Source: a virus | Length of the DNA: 58,656 nt | Direction: 5' to 3' (one strand) | IMG/VR virus record: IMGVR_UViG_3300032334_000389 | Location: 1-58,656 of that record | Shown here: positions 40,770-51,188 of the stretch, piece after piece | How positions within the stretch are numbered: position 1 is the stretch's first letter | Layout: each line of letters begins with the position of its first letter | Notes under the pieces: model-generated | Seen by the model: only the letters and a program-made list of their open reading frames with translations | What the model was told of the DNA's origin: nothing | Databases searched by the model: none | Position numbers and translations under genes: made by a program

Positions 40770-41165
40770 ATGCATCAGTGTAGATTAGAAAACAAGGAGG
40801 ATTTTTATAGCACGTTGTGTATGTGGTGGGATGAATGGAATTTTCCACACGTGTCATACACATCACTACCTAAGAGAATATTTGTTGTTAGTAACGATGA
40901 TGTTGACTTATATGCTATGCCAGTTTATGTTGGGGATTCAGATATATGTATGATGGGGTTTGTAACAGGTAATAAAAAGGCAGCAAAAAAATTAAGAAAT
41001 GGAGCATTAAATAGTCTTAATAAGTATATTCAAGAGATTATGAAGAACTCTGGGTATAGAATAATTATGACAGTTACTGGCACTCCAGTTTTAAAGAAAA
41101 TGTTTTCAGATGAAGACTATATATTATCAGGAAAAGATTATAACGAATATATAAAGGTATTATAA
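40770..41165 (+). CDS. GNAT-like protein, 131 aa
   Basis: Looks like a divergent acetyltransferase-fold phage protein: MCMWWDEW-type N-terminal helix, FVVSNDDVDLYAMPVYVG, then MMGFVTGNKKAAKKLRNGAL and YRIIMTVTGTPVLKKMFSDE, the order beta4-alpha3-beta5 of GNAT proteins, but without a clear acetyl-CoA-binding loop. Similar proteins sit in tail clusters of many phages. The start follows the promoter box closely. Confidence 0.5.
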   Translation: MHQCRLENKEDFYSTLCMWWDEWNFPHVSYTSLPKRIFVVSNDDVDLYAMPVYVGDSDICMMGFVTGNKKAAKKLRNGALNSLNKYIQEIMKNSGYRIIMTVTGTPVLKKMFSDEDYILSGKDYNEYIKVL

Positions 41166-41166
41166 T

Positions 41167-42027
41167 ATGGGACAACAAGCGGCTGCTGTTACAGCACCAA
41201 GTTCAAATACAAATTTTTCACAATATGCTAATGCTATACCAAGTAGTGTAGGATATACTCCAAATGTTAACAATACAGCATCAAGTGCTTTAGGTGCTGC
41301 CTCAGCTTTAGCTGGACCTGCATCAGGATTAGCTGCTGCTACACCATTTGTAGGTTTAGGACTTACATTAGCTTCAACATATATGTCTTCTGTAGGAGCA
41401 AAAAAGGCTGCAAATGCACAGGCGGCTGCACAAAGAGAAGCTGAAAAGGCGGCAGAGGAGATGAAGAGGTTAACAGCTCAGAATGAGTATGCAGCAATAC
41501 AGGTTCCAGTACAGGCTTACGAAAGAGCATTTAGAGCGAACACTGCTGCTGAAGGACAGGCTATAAACGCTCTATCTCAGGATCAACGTTCTTTGATTGG
41601 AGGTATTCAGGGAGTTCACGAGGCTGGTATTGAAGGTCAAGCACAAAATACAGAGCGTCTGGCTGATAGACTTTACAATGACGCTATGGCTAAAGCTGGT
41701 GTTAGAACAGGAATAAATCAAAACCTAGCTAAAATATATTCTGACGAGGCTCAGGGTGCTCAGATTGCTGCTATGGCCGCTGAGAAGGCTAAGATAGCAC
41801 AGCAACAGGCTACACTTCAAGGAGTTGGTGGACTTGTTACTCAGGGTATGGGTATGATTGGAACTTACGGAGGACTAGCTAACGAAGGAGATAAACTGCA
41901 GACTTTATTAGGAGGAACTTCTTTTGCAAGACCAGCTGCTCAAACTAATCAGGCTCAACTTCTTCAAATGTTATCTCAAAACCCTAATCTACTTACGCAG
42001 TTATTAGGACAACAAAAAACAATATAA
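41167..42027 (+). CDS. Internal virion protein, T7 gp14-like, 286 aa
   Basis: A Gly/Ala-rich membrane-prone stretch ASALAGPASGLAAATPFVGL, then GLTLASTYMSSVGAKKAANA is followed by a long Ala/Gln coiled coil (AQAAAQREAEKAAEEMKRLT). This is the plan of T7 gp14, which enters the outer membrane on ejection. It is the first of three consecutive genes in the order gp14-gp15-gp16. Confidence 0.62.
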   Translation: MGQQAAAVTAPSSNTNFSQYANAIPSSVGYTPNVNNTASSALGAASALAGPASGLAAATPFVGLGLTLASTYMSSVGAKKAANAQAAAQREAEKAAEEMKRLTAQNEYAAIQVPVQAYERAFRANTAAEGQAINALSQDQRSLIGGIQGVHEAGIEGQAQNTERLADRLYNDAMAKAGVRTGINQNLAKIYSDEAQGAQIAAMAAEKAKIAQQQATLQGVGGLVTQGMGMIGTYGGLANEGDKLQTLLGGTSFARPAAQTNQAQLLQMLSQNPNLLTQLLGQQKTI

Positions 42028-42030
42028 TTT

Positions 42031-43536
42031 ATGGCTACTTACTATAAGTATCAAAATCCATCAGAGATAGGTGCAGCTCCAACGCTTGATTGGGGTAGCG
42101 TAATTAGTAATGTAAATGAGAATTTACAGAGACAAGAGCAACAGCGTTATGAGAATAGAGAGGCTGATAAGAAGCTTACTAACGATATACTTACAAAGGC
42201 TAACGAGGTAAGTCTAACAAGTGATCCTAATCTTAACGCACTTATAACCAATATGGGTTATGATGCTAAAAGAAACGTATTTGAATTACAAAAAAAGTTA
42301 GAATCTGGTCAGATATCAAGATCTGACTTTACTATAGCCAACCAGAACACTTCAGCTAGTATAGGTCAACTAAACCAGTTCACAAAGACTTATGGTGCTG
42401 ACTATGATAAGTATCTAAAGGACGTTCAGGAAGGAAAGACATCTGCCTATGCGGACTTTATGCAGAAGTGGAAGGGTGGATTTCAGAATTTTAAGGATAA
42501 AAAGTTAGTTCACAACCCTAATGACGGAAGACTTTATGTGGCTGAGTTAGATGATAAAGGAAAAGTTAAAGAAGGTCCTCTTGGGATGGTTCCTATGTCA
42601 ACACTTGTAGAGGTTAAGAACTTTGACGATAAAAAGATAGACGTTCTTGCTGAGACAAATAAGTATGCAGAGCAATTAAAACCTTTTGTTGAAATGGTTA
42701 GAAGTGGTAAGATAGAGAGCTTAGAGGCTCTATCTAATATGCCTAATTTTAATGACTTTGTAAATAACGTTACAGAGGCTGTTGCTAAAAACGAGAAAGG
42801 ATACGCAAGTATATTGACAGACACTGATGGAAATTATTTCATAACAGGGAATGGCACGTCAATGAATAAGGAGATAGGTCTTAAGAATAACGGAGCTGGC
42901 GAGATGATTCCTATTATAACTGATGAACAAAAAAATAGAGCAAGAGATATAGTAAAAGAGTACCTTATTGCTCAGACTGGAATTAAAGAGACTGGTACTG
43001 CTGTGTTTGCTCCTCAAAGAGCAGCTAGTGGAGGAGGTAAAGGTAAGAAAGAACCTCCTGTTGCTACAGTTTATGACTTTAAATTAGCTGGAGGAAGAAC
43101 CAAGGGCGAAGGTCAAACGGGTGTTTATAGTTTTACATCTCAGGTTCCTATAGTTGACGACAGTACAGGTCTTAAAAGAAGTCTTAAGAACTTTTATTTT
43201 GATACTAAAAACCCAGAAAATATTAGAGCGGTTATAACTATACAAGACAAAGACGATCCGACTAAAACAAAGGACGTTAGTTATAGTAGCTTTAAGAGGA
43301 CTGAAAAAATACCGTCTACAAGACCTGGTGGTAAAGCAAGGTATGTAGAGCAGAATCCAGACTTGGCAGAACTTAATAACTGGGCATCTAAGATATACGA
43401 TCCCGCACAAGGAAGATTCTTAGAGGACTGGACAGAGTTAAGACCTTACCTTTTAGGTAAGTCTCAAGGTAGAACTGCTGCTACTCCTGCTGCCAAAAAC
43501 ACACAACAGAGTTTAAGAACTAAATATAATTATTAA
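42031..43536 (+). CDS. Internal virion protein, T7 gp15-like, 501 aa
   Basis: Mainly helical: QNPSEIGAAPTLDWGSVISN, then NVNENLQRQEQQRYENREAD and a long hydrophilic middle. It lies between the gp14-like protein and the giant gp16-like protein, separated by three and two bases, so the set is clearly co-translated. It should help form the injection channel. Family membership is by context and composition, since sequence identity to T7 is not visible. Confidence 0.6.
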   Translation: MATYYKYQNPSEIGAAPTLDWGSVISNVNENLQRQEQQRYENREADKKLTNDILTKANEVSLTSDPNLNALITNMGYDAKRNVFELQKKLESGQISRSDFTIANQNTSASIGQLNQFTKTYGADYDKYLKDVQEGKTSAYADFMQKWKGGFQNFKDKKLVHNPNDGRLYVAELDDKGKVKEGPLGMVPMSTLVEVKNFDDKKIDVLAETNKYAEQLKPFVEMVRSGKIESLEALSNMPNFNDFVNNVTEAVAKNEKGYASILTDTDGNYFITGNGTSMNKEIGLKNNGAGEMIPIITDEQKNRARDIVKEYLIAQTGIKETGTAVFAPQRAASGGGKGKKEPPVATVYDFKLAGGRTKGEGQTGVYSFTSQVPIVDDSTGLKRSLKNFYFDTKNPENIRAVITIQDKDDPTKTKDVSYSSFKRTEKIPSTRPGGKARYVEQNPDLAELNNWASKIYDPAQGRFLEDWTELRPYLLGKSQGRTAATPAAKNTQQSLRTKYNY

Positions 43537-43538
43537 TT

Positions 43539-46500
43539 ATGCCTGACGGAATAGTATTATCAGAGCAAGATAGAGCAAAACTAGATGGAATTGTTCAAAA
43601 AATGATGGCTAATAAGGAATCTGAAGACAACATTAGATTTGTTGTTGATGATTTTAAAAATAAGTATGGTTTAAAAAAAAAAGAGTCTTCAGAACCTATT
43701 GGACAAGAAAAGTCTGGGGTATCTCCTGCGAAACCTATTCAACAAGGTACTTCATTGGATACAGAGCCACCAACAAGAGCGCAGGCTTCGGTTGCTTTAG
43801 GTGGTCCAACTAAACTATTCGGACAGGAGGAAGAGAAACGTCCTACGTCTATTATGTATGGAAATGAACCTAAAAAAGAAGGGTTTATTCCTCCATCTAC
43901 TCCTATTGACACAGAGCAGTCTATAAAGTATCTTGAAAAGAAAAATAAAATAAAACCAGGGAAAGAATTTAATGTAGAGGAGTACGAGAGAAATAGAAAG
44001 GAAATTGATAGGCTTAAGGCTATTAAAAAGAAAACTCCTGCAGAAGAACCTGTTGATGATATATTTACATATCAGTTTAATAATGTAAGAGACTTAAATA
44101 ATTACACGTCAAAAGCAAAAGAAGAAGTAGATGCAGAGGTTAATAACACTGGGTTTTTAAATGTTATAAAGTCTGGACTATCATCTGCGTACAATACTGT
44201 TGTGTCTGGTATTGGTAAATTAGCAGACCTAACTCCTCAAGATATAAGTGCTGTTCAAATAGAAAAAAATCCAATAGCTAAAGAAATTTCAGAGGTTAAA
44301 TCAGATCCTAAGAATTCAAAACTAACAGGAGAAGAGATAAACTTTAAGGCTTATCAGTTAGCTATAGAAAATAAGGCTAAGAGTCTTAGAAACTCTCAAA
44401 CTGATAATTACCTAGAATCTATTCCTGAAGATGTTAAAAATAATCTACAATTTAATAAGGTAGATGACCTTAAAACTATTGATGATAACACTAGAAAAGT
44501 AGTAAAGGTTAGAGACTCTTATTTAGCTTCATTAGAGAATGACTACATAAGATTAAACCAATTACAACAAGAAAATCAAGATCAAAACGAAATATCTAAC
44601 GTAGAGAATAGGATAAAATCTAACACCGAATACATTAAAAAGTTAGACAAGTCTATATATGGTTTAGATAGAAAGCACGGAAGTGCTGAAGAGGAGGTTG
44701 ACTTGTTAAAAAGAAACTATGATATGTTGTATAACATATCTGGAAGGGTTACTCAAGGAACTTTAAATGCCTTAATAACTACTGGAGATATGATTGCTGA
44801 TTTTATACTTCCTGAATCTGAAAATAATCCTGAATACATAAATAGATTAAAAAAATCTAAGGATGAATTAGTTTCAGAAACAGTAAATAGTGTAAGTGGA
44901 TTAAGTGATACGTTTAGAAAGGACATAAAAGACGTAAATAATGTAAATGACTTTATTAACTGGTCTTCTGATGTGCTTGCTGTTCAAACTCCTAATCTTG
45001 TTGCAGCATCTACTGGTAATCCAGGGTTAGCAATTATGGGAGCTACTAGTATGGCACAGAAAAGGTTTGATATGAAGCAGGAGGTCATTAATGGAACAGC
45101 TAAATATGATGACCTACAGATGTTTGCTATACCATTATTATGGGGTGGGGCAGAGGTAGTATCTGAAATACCTACAGTAAATATATTAAAAAAGGCAGGG
45201 TTAGCTACATCTGCTATAAATGCTGATGACGTATTAAAGAGAGAGTTAGTTAATTCTACATTTAATAATTTTTTAAAGACTGGGAAAGAATACTCTAAGG
45301 ATCAGTTTAAAGAAAATGCTGGTGAGTTGTTTACAAATGTAGTTCAGAACTCTATGGATAAGTATTTATTAGGTAAAAAGGACGTAGGTATTTTTGATAA
45401 CTCAGAAGAAATCTTAAAGGATACATTCCTTATGACATCAATGCTTCAGTCATCTCCTCATATAGCTGGTGCTGTTATAAAACCATTTACATCTCCAGAA
45501 TACACTAATGTATTAGATAATAACTCAAAACAGATATTAAGCCTTAATAAATTAATAGGCGATAAGAATGTTTCTGAGGAAGTAAAGTCTGTGGCTAAAA
45601 ATAAAATAGCTGGACTAAACGCTGAGAGCGGAGCTATAGTAAATAAGGTTGTTTCTTCTATAGACAGTATGTCTGATGTTAGTAAGAGCAGGATAGCAAA
45701 AATAGAGAAGGAGCAGTCTGAACTAAGAGCCAAGGCTTCTGAAATAACAGAGGATAAGACTATTGATGTAAATACAAAGAAAGATTTATTAAACACTTTA
45801 AAGTCTCAATTCAAGTTAGTTGAGGATGAGCGAGTAAATATACTTAGTGGTAAAACTACCGTTGAAGAGATGAGTGTGAACGCTACTGTTCCAGAAGTAG
45901 TTGTAGAAACTAAACCTATTGAAGTAAAAGAAATAGTTACTCCAAAGGAAGATTTAACTGCTGGTAAAGGATTATTTTCAGAACCTGTAGACCACGTAAT
46001 AAAAACTTCAGAAGATTATAAGAAATCTAAAGGAATTACTATTGATGCTGGAGAAAGAATAATTGATATAGACGTAGAAAATTCTAAGAAAATAGCCGAT
46101 GCTTATGATGAAATGGAGAGTAATCCAAATGATCCTGAGGTTAAAGCTGCGTATAATGCAATGGCTAATGAAACTGTTGATCAGTTCAAATATCTAATAG
46201 ATAATGGATATAATGTTGAATTGTACGATGGAAAAACTGAGCCTTATAAAAATTCTGAAGAAATGCTTAAGGATCTTAGAGACAATAAGCACCTATATGT
46301 TTTTTCAACTGAGGAAGGATTTGGAGATACACCTATAACTGAAAAAGACAGACAAGAAAATCCTTTATTAAAAGATAGTGGTTTTACAGATAAGAACGGT
46401 AAGAAACTATTAATTAATGATGCCTTTAGATTTGTTCATGATATTTTTGGACACGGAGAAAGAGGTAATTCATTTGGAGCTAAGGGGGAGGAAAATGCTT

Positions 46501-49500
46501 GGGATGTTCACTCAAGGATGTATTCTCCAGAGGCAAGAAGAGCTATGACTACTGAAACAAGAGGTCAAAATTCTTGGGTTAATTTTAATAAAGAGATGCG
46601 TAATGAGGACGGATCTATTAAAAAGAAAGGTGATAAAGGATATTTATCTCCTACGGAAAGACCATTTGCAGATCAAAAAATAGGATTACTTCCTGAGTGG
46701 GCAACTAAACCTTATTATGAAGGTAAACCAGTGGAGGAAACTACAACTGAAGTTACTGCTGTAGAAGAAATTAAGCCTAGCGATATAGAGACCACACTTG
46801 ACGAGGTAATAACTCCTGCATCAAAGGACGTTAAAGAGCAGGTGTCAAGAGCTAAGAGGGCTATATCTAAGTTCCTTCCTAACGTTGAGATTGTTTATCA
46901 CACCACAGCCGATTCTTACAAGGCTGTTGTAGGAGATAACTCAAGGGGATACTACGGAGGTAATAAGATACACATAAACGGATCAAATGCTAACTCAAAA
47001 ACTGTAGCACACGAGGTGTTTCACGCGGTTATATTAAAAAACATAACGTCAAACAAGCAGGCTACAGATATTACAAATAGGATGCTTAAGGCTCTGTCTA
47101 AGTCACTTAAAAGTAAGCCAGAAAATATGGCTGAGATCAACAAGTTTGTTGAGGAAGGATACTCTAAGGACCTATGGTCTGAAGAGAAGCTGGCCGAGGT
47201 TATAGGATACCTAGCCTCTGAGTACGAGACTCTTCCAGACGTTTCTAAGAATATCATTCAGAAGTGGATCGAGAAGATAGCTAAGATGGTAGGTATTAAG
47301 AAATTTACAGACCAGGAAGTTGTTGACTTTATGAACACGCTTGCTTCAAGAATATCTACTGGACAGGAGATTACTGAGGCAGATGTTAAAGCTATAAGTC
47401 AAGGATCTTCTACATATATAGCTGAACCAACAGAAATAAATAGATCTCAAAATAAAAAAGAAGAAAAAGTAAAAGTTGGAGATCATAAATTATCTTTTGT
47501 GAAAGAATCTGATTTAATTGATATGGATTCTTTAATGAAAGAGATTTCAGATAAAAAACAAAAAGTTTGGTTTTGGGTAGCTGATCAACTTGGAAGAGGT
47601 GATTATTATGATTCTGTAATTGATGGAGAACATTATTTAGATGCAGGACCATCATTTGCTTTAGATCCTGAAAATAGAGATAAAAATATAATATGGGCTA
47701 CTGGTAAAGCTGAAAATGAAATAACAAAACTTATAGGTAATTCAGATTATATATTTATAATAAGCGGATCTCCATTAAAAAGTAAATTATTTAATAAGAG
47801 TGTAATAGATATTATATCTAAAAGAACTGGTGATTTTAATTCTTTTAAGAAAAACATTTTAAATGTATCTAAAATAAAACCATTAAATGATGTTTTATCA
47901 TCTGTAAATTCTTGGGAAGAACTTAGAGATACTCCAAAGAGAAAAGAGTTCTTATTAAATATTTTAAATCAAGCAGATAAAAATACTCCTCTTAAAAAAG
48001 AATTAGAAAAATATAATGCTATTATAGATTTAAATGAATTAAGAGATGGTTTTTATGCAGATAATAATTTTGAACTAAATGATATTATGTTGGTTTTAAA
48101 ACCAACAGAATTTGGAGGAAAATCTAATCATTCAACATATGAAAATAATATATTAGGAGAGGTTATAGGAGTCCCTGATATTAAGGTTAATGCATTTGAT
48201 ATTCTTCCGTCTGAAATAAAAGATAAATATAAAGGAGAATTAGGTAAGTCTCAACAACAACAAGCCGTTGCTCCTTATGGAATAGGTGTTAAACCTATTG
48301 AAAGAAAACAACTAAGTCCTATTGATAAGGCTGTTAAGGTTGCAAAGAATAAAGGATTTAACGACAAGGACATAGCGGACTACCTAGTTGGTAAGGGGTA
48401 CACAAGGGCACAGGCTACAAAGGCTATACTTAAATACAACGACGTTATCTCTGTTAAATTAAGAAAGGAAGACAGCGTGTTTACAAAGGATGGCAGAAAC
48501 AAGATTATTACATTCATAGACCAAATAAAGAGAAGGGCTCTTTCTGCAAGGTCTTTCCTTCCTAAGTCTGTCTTTATAATGAGGGACAAGATTGAGTCAA
48601 ATATAAAGGCTGAGGCTAAGAGAGCGTCATATCTTGTGGATGACTTCAACAAACTTGTTAAGAATTATAAGGGGGATGTAGACTTGTTGCACGATGAGTT
48701 TGATAAGTATTTAAGAGGTGATAACACGGCAGTGCTTCCTGATGAGTTCAAGGCTGTTGCAGGAAAGATGCGTATGCATATTGATAATTTATCTCAGATG
48801 CTTTTAAGAACAGGGGCTGTAAGTGTAAGTCAGGCTGAGACAATAGCTAAAAACTTAGGTCAGTACGTTAACAGATCTTACCAGGTATTCGACAAGAATG
48901 ACTGGGCTAAGCAGGTTACAGACGAGATGAAGGAGGCTGCAAAGGTTGATCTTAGAAGTATGTACAGAGCTGAGGCTGAGTCTAAGGCTAAGCAGACTGG
49001 AATGGATGCCGATATAATACTTGAGGACTTCATAAATAAAAAGATAGAAGACCTTATAGGAGGAGAGGCCGCTGCTACATTCTTAGGAATTAGTAAGACT
49101 GGAGCTAAGAACTTAAGCATTATGAAGGAGCGTCTTGATATACCACTGTCAATAAGACAACTTATGGGTGAGTACACTGATGCGTCTCAGAACTATGCTA
49201 GAACAGTTCTTAAGATTGCTACGCTTGCTGAGAACTCAAGGTTCCTACAGTCAGCCAGAGAGGCTGGTATGGGCGTATTTTTTTATAATGAGAACGATAC
49301 AAACAGACCTAAAGAGTTTAACACAAAGATAGCAGGAGACAAGAGTGATACAATGAGTCCATTGAATGGATTATACACCACACCTGAGATAGCTAAAGCA
49401 TTTACTCAGAAAATTGGAACAGGCGATGCTATAGAGGCTGCGCTTGGAACAGACATTGGGCCTATAATAAGAGGTGTTTACGAGACATATATGAAGGCAC

Positions 49501-51035
49501 TTTCTTCTGTAAAATGGCTTAAGACTATTGGATCTGTCGCTACTCACGCAAAGAACGTAACTGGTAACATATGGTTTATGTTATCTAATGGTTATTATAA
49601 TCCTAAAAAATATACCGAGGCATTCAGCGTGCTTAAGAACTCAAGCAACGAGGACCTTAGAAATAAACTAGACGAGTATATAAGAGCTGGGATCATAGAT
49701 CAGAGTGCTGCTCTTGGAGAGATTAAGGCTATGTTTGCTGACGCAGACTTTGATACAGCTATAGAGAGTAGACTTAAAAAGAATCCATTTGAAAAAGCTA
49801 AGTCAGCCGTTAAGAAGTTAGGTCAGAAGATGAGCACAGCGTATCAACTTGAGGATGACTTCTTTAAGATTATATCTTACGAGAGCGAGAAGTCAAGATA
49901 CTCTAACGCTGACTTTAATAAGCCATTTGATGAACTAACTCCTGAAGAACAAAACATAATTAAAGAGAAGGCTTCAGAGATAACTAAGAATATACTTCCT
50001 AACTACGCTAGAATACCAGGGTTAGTTAAGTTGTTAAAGGCTGTACCTGTAGCTGGTACGTTCGTTTCGTTTCAGTCTGAGGCCTACAGAACTGCTTGGA
50101 ATACAGTTGCCCTTGCTGCTGATGAATTAAAATCTGACAACAATAAGGTTAAGGCTATAGGCGCTAAGAGATTAGCTGGAATAGCAGCATCTCAGGCTAC
50201 AAAGTTAGGTCTTATGTCCCTTATGGGAACTATAATTTCTGGAGGAGATGATGAGGAAGATGATGAATTGAAGAAGAACACTAAATTATTTGTAGCTCCT
50301 TGGTCTAAGGATTCAGATTTAGTTCTTGTTAACTACGGTGGTGGTAAGATGTCTTATATAGACTTTAGCGCATCTGATCCTCACGGAAGTATTAAGAGTG
50401 CTTATAACTCTGTAATGGCTGGTAAAGATATAACCGAGTCATTTACAAATGGACTTACTCAGTTGCTAGATCCTTTTATGAAGGAAGATATGCTTCTTAA
50501 CGTTATAACAGACATAAAGGATAATAAGAATGCATACGGAGGTAAATTATATAACGACTCTGATACAGATGTAAATAAGATAAATGCTATAATGGATAGA
50601 GTTTATAAGGCATTTGAGCCAGGGACTATAACGACAGTGAGAAAGGTTGTAGGATCTGATGATGTTAAAAACGAGTTAGCAGGTCAACTCACAGGTTATA
50701 AGATAAGCACCGTTGATGTTAATAAGCAATTAGGATTCAAGATGAATGAATTAAAGGATTTATCTGGAGAGGCTAAGAAGTTATATAGTTCAGCGTTCTA
50801 TAAGTTTGAAGATGGAAAGATAACTGGTGACGAGTTAGATAAGACATACGATCAGGCAAACAAGTCTCAGAAGGAAGCGTATAATAAGATGATGGACTAT
50901 ATGAATGCTGCATCATTCTTTGGAGTTGACGATTATATGATAGAGGATAATATGCAGGGAGTAGGTAAGTCTGTTATAAATGATCTGTGGTACGGAGAGG
51001 CTCCAGATATGAAGATGAAGGAGGCAGAAGAATAA
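43539..51035 (+). CDS. Giant internal/ejection protein with polyvalent domains, 2498 aa
   Basis: Last late gene. Regions seen: a charged disordered N-terminus (1-150); helical part (200-780); a conserved FVHDIFGHGERGNSF, ENAWDVH, ETRGQNSWVNF module near 966-1020; a metallopeptidase-like HEVFH at 1158-1162 following NSKTVA; an AT-rich inserted module about 1290-1570 with VWFWVADQLGRG and LDAGPSFALDPE; a KGFNDKDIADYLVGKGYTRA helix pair near 1600; and a helical gp16-like C-terminus. Such polyvalent proteins are injected with DNA and act in the host. No transglycosylase motif was identified. Confidence 0.72.
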   Translation: MPDGIVLSEQDRAKLDGIVQKMMANKESEDNIRFVVDDFKNKYGLKKKESSEPIGQEKSGVSPAKPIQQGTSLDTEPPTRAQASVALGGPTKLFGQEEEKRPTSIMYGNEPKKEGFIPPSTPIDTEQSIKYLEKKNKIKPGKEFNVEEYERNRKEIDRLKAIKKKTPAEEPVDDIFTYQFNNVRDLNNYTSKAKEEVDAEVNNTGFLNVIKSGLSSAYNTVVSGIGKLADLTPQDISAVQIEKNPIAKEISEVKSDPKNSKLTGEEINFKAYQLAIENKAKSLRNSQTDNYLESIPEDVKNNLQFNKVDDLKTIDDNTRKVVKVRDSYLASLENDYIRLNQLQQENQDQNEISNVENRIKSNTEYIKKLDKSIYGLDRKHGSAEEEVDLLKRNYDMLYNISGRVTQGTLNALITTGDMIADFILPESENNPEYINRLKKSKDELVSETVNSVSGLSDTFRKDIKDVNNVNDFINWSSDVLAVQTPNLVAASTGNPGLAIMGATSMAQKRFDMKQEVINGTAKYDDLQMFAIPLLWGGAEVVSEIPTVNILKKAGLATSAINADDVLKRELVNSTFNNFLKTGKEYSKDQFKENAGELFTNVVQNSMDKYLLGKKDVGIFDNSEEILKDTFLMTSMLQSSPHIAGAVIKPFTSPEYTNVLDNNSKQILSLNKLIGDKNVSEEVKSVAKNKIAGLNAESGAIVNKVVSSIDSMSDVSKSRIAKIEKEQSELRAKASEITEDKTIDVNTKKDLLNTLKSQFKLVEDERVNILSGKTTVEEMSVNATVPEVVVETKPIEVKEIVTPKEDLTAGKGLFSEPVDHVIKTSEDYKKSKGITIDAGERIIDIDVENSKKIADAYDEMESNPNDPEVKAAYNAMANETVDQFKYLIDNGYNVELYDGKTEPYKNSEEMLKDLRDNKHLYVFSTEEGFGDTPITEKDRQENPLLKDSGFTDKNGKKLLINDAFRFVHDIFGHGERGNSFGAKGEENAWDVHSRMYSPEARRAMTTETRGQNSWVNFNKEMRNEDGSIKKKGDKGYLSPTERPFADQKIGLLPEWATKPYYEGKPVEETTTEVTAVEEIKPSDIETTLDEVITPASKDVKEQVSRAKRAISKFLPNVEIVYHTTADSYKAVVGDNSRGYYGGNKIHINGSNANSKTVAHEVFHAVILKNITSNKQATDITNRMLKALSKSLKSKPENMAEINKFVEEGYSKDLWSEEKLAEVIGYLASEYETLPDVSKNIIQKWIEKIAKMVGIKKFTDQEVVDFMNTLASRISTGQEITEADVKAISQGSSTYIAEPTEINRSQNKKEEKVKVGDHKLSFVKESDLIDMDSLMKEISDKKQKVWFWVADQLGRGDYYDSVIDGEHYLDAGPSFALDPENRDKNIIWATGKAENEITKLIGNSDYIFIISGSPLKSKLFNKSVIDIISKRTGDFNSFKKNILNVSKIKPLNDVLSSVNSWEELRDTPKRKEFLLNILNQADKNTPLKKELEKYNAIIDLNELRDGFYADNNFELNDIMLVLKPTEFGGKSNHSTYENNILGEVIGVPDIKVNAFDILPSEIKDKYKGELGKSQQQQAVAPYGIGVKPIERKQLSPIDKAVKVAKNKGFNDKDIADYLVGKGYTRAQATKAILKYNDVISVKLRKEDSVFTKDGRNKIITFIDQIKRRALSARSFLPKSVFIMRDKIESNIKAEAKRASYLVDDFNKLVKNYKGDVDLLHDEFDKYLRGDNTAVLPDEFKAVAGKMRMHIDNLSQMLLRTGAVSVSQAETIAKNLGQYVNRSYQVFDKNDWAKQVTDEMKEAAKVDLRSMYRAEAESKAKQTGMDADIILEDFINKKIEDLIGGEAAATFLGISKTGAKNLSIMKERLDIPLSIRQLMGEYTDASQNYARTVLKIATLAENSRFLQSAREAGMGVFFYNENDTNRPKEFNTKIAGDKSDTMSPLNGLYTTPEIAKAFTQKIGTGDAIEAALGTDIGPIIRGVYETYMKALSSVKWLKTIGSVATHAKNVTGNIWFMLSNGYYNPKKYTEAFSVLKNSSNEDLRNKLDEYIRAGIIDQSAALGEIKAMFADADFDTAIESRLKKNPFEKAKSAVKKLGQKMSTAYQLEDDFFKIISYESEKSRYSNADFNKPFDELTPEEQNIIKEKASEITKNILPNYARIPGLVKLLKAVPVAGTFVSFQSEAYRTAWNTVALAADELKSDNNKVKAIGAKRLAGIAASQATKLGLMSLMGTIISGGDDEEDDELKKNTKLFVAPWSKDSDLVLVNYGGGKMSYIDFSASDPHGSIKSAYNSVMAGKDITESFTNGLTQLLDPFMKEDMLLNVITDIKDNKNAYGGKLYNDSDTDVNKINAIMDRVYKAFEPGTITTVRKVVGSDDVKNELAGQLTGYKISTVDVNKQLGFKMNELKDLSGEAKKLYSSAFYKFEDGKITGDELDKTYDQANKSQKEAYNKMMDYMNAASFFGVDDYMIEDNMQGVGKSVINDLWYGEAPDMKMKEAEE

Positions 51036-51037
51036 AA

Positions 51038-51067
51038 AAGGGAGCTATTTAGCTCCCTTAAATTTTT
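51038..51067. terminator. Bidirectional terminator between convergent units
   Basis: AAGGGAGCT and AGCTCCCTT form a 9-bp stem with loop ATTT; A run before it and T run after it give termination on both strands. The giant late gene ends at 51035 and the leftward 47-aa gene ends inside the stem at 51045. Confidence 0.9.
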
Positions 51068-51188
51068 CTTTCAGTATATTCCTGTAAACATTATTTACAG
51101 ATTCCTTATTTGCGCCTCTAAGGTGTAGGTAGTTCATAATTATCTTAACTCTGCGCATAGGAGTTATTGTTTGTGCCTTTCTACTCAT
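51045..51188 (-). CDS. Small basic protein, 47 aa
   Basis: ATG at 51188-51186, stop TAG at 51047-51045. MSRKAQTITPMRRVKIIMNY then LHLRGANKESVNNVYRNILK: basic and helical. It overlaps the MazG-like gene by eight bases and its final codons lie within the bidirectional terminator, so it is the last gene of the second leftward unit. No family recognised. Confidence 0.58.
   Translation of the reverse strand: MSRKAQTITPMRRVKIIMNYLHLRGANKESVNNVYRNILKEKFKGAK

Noticed and set aside
43539-51035. crAss-type virion RNA polymerase in the giant protein
   Set aside because: No DxDGD catalytic motif was found in the 2,498-aa sequence.
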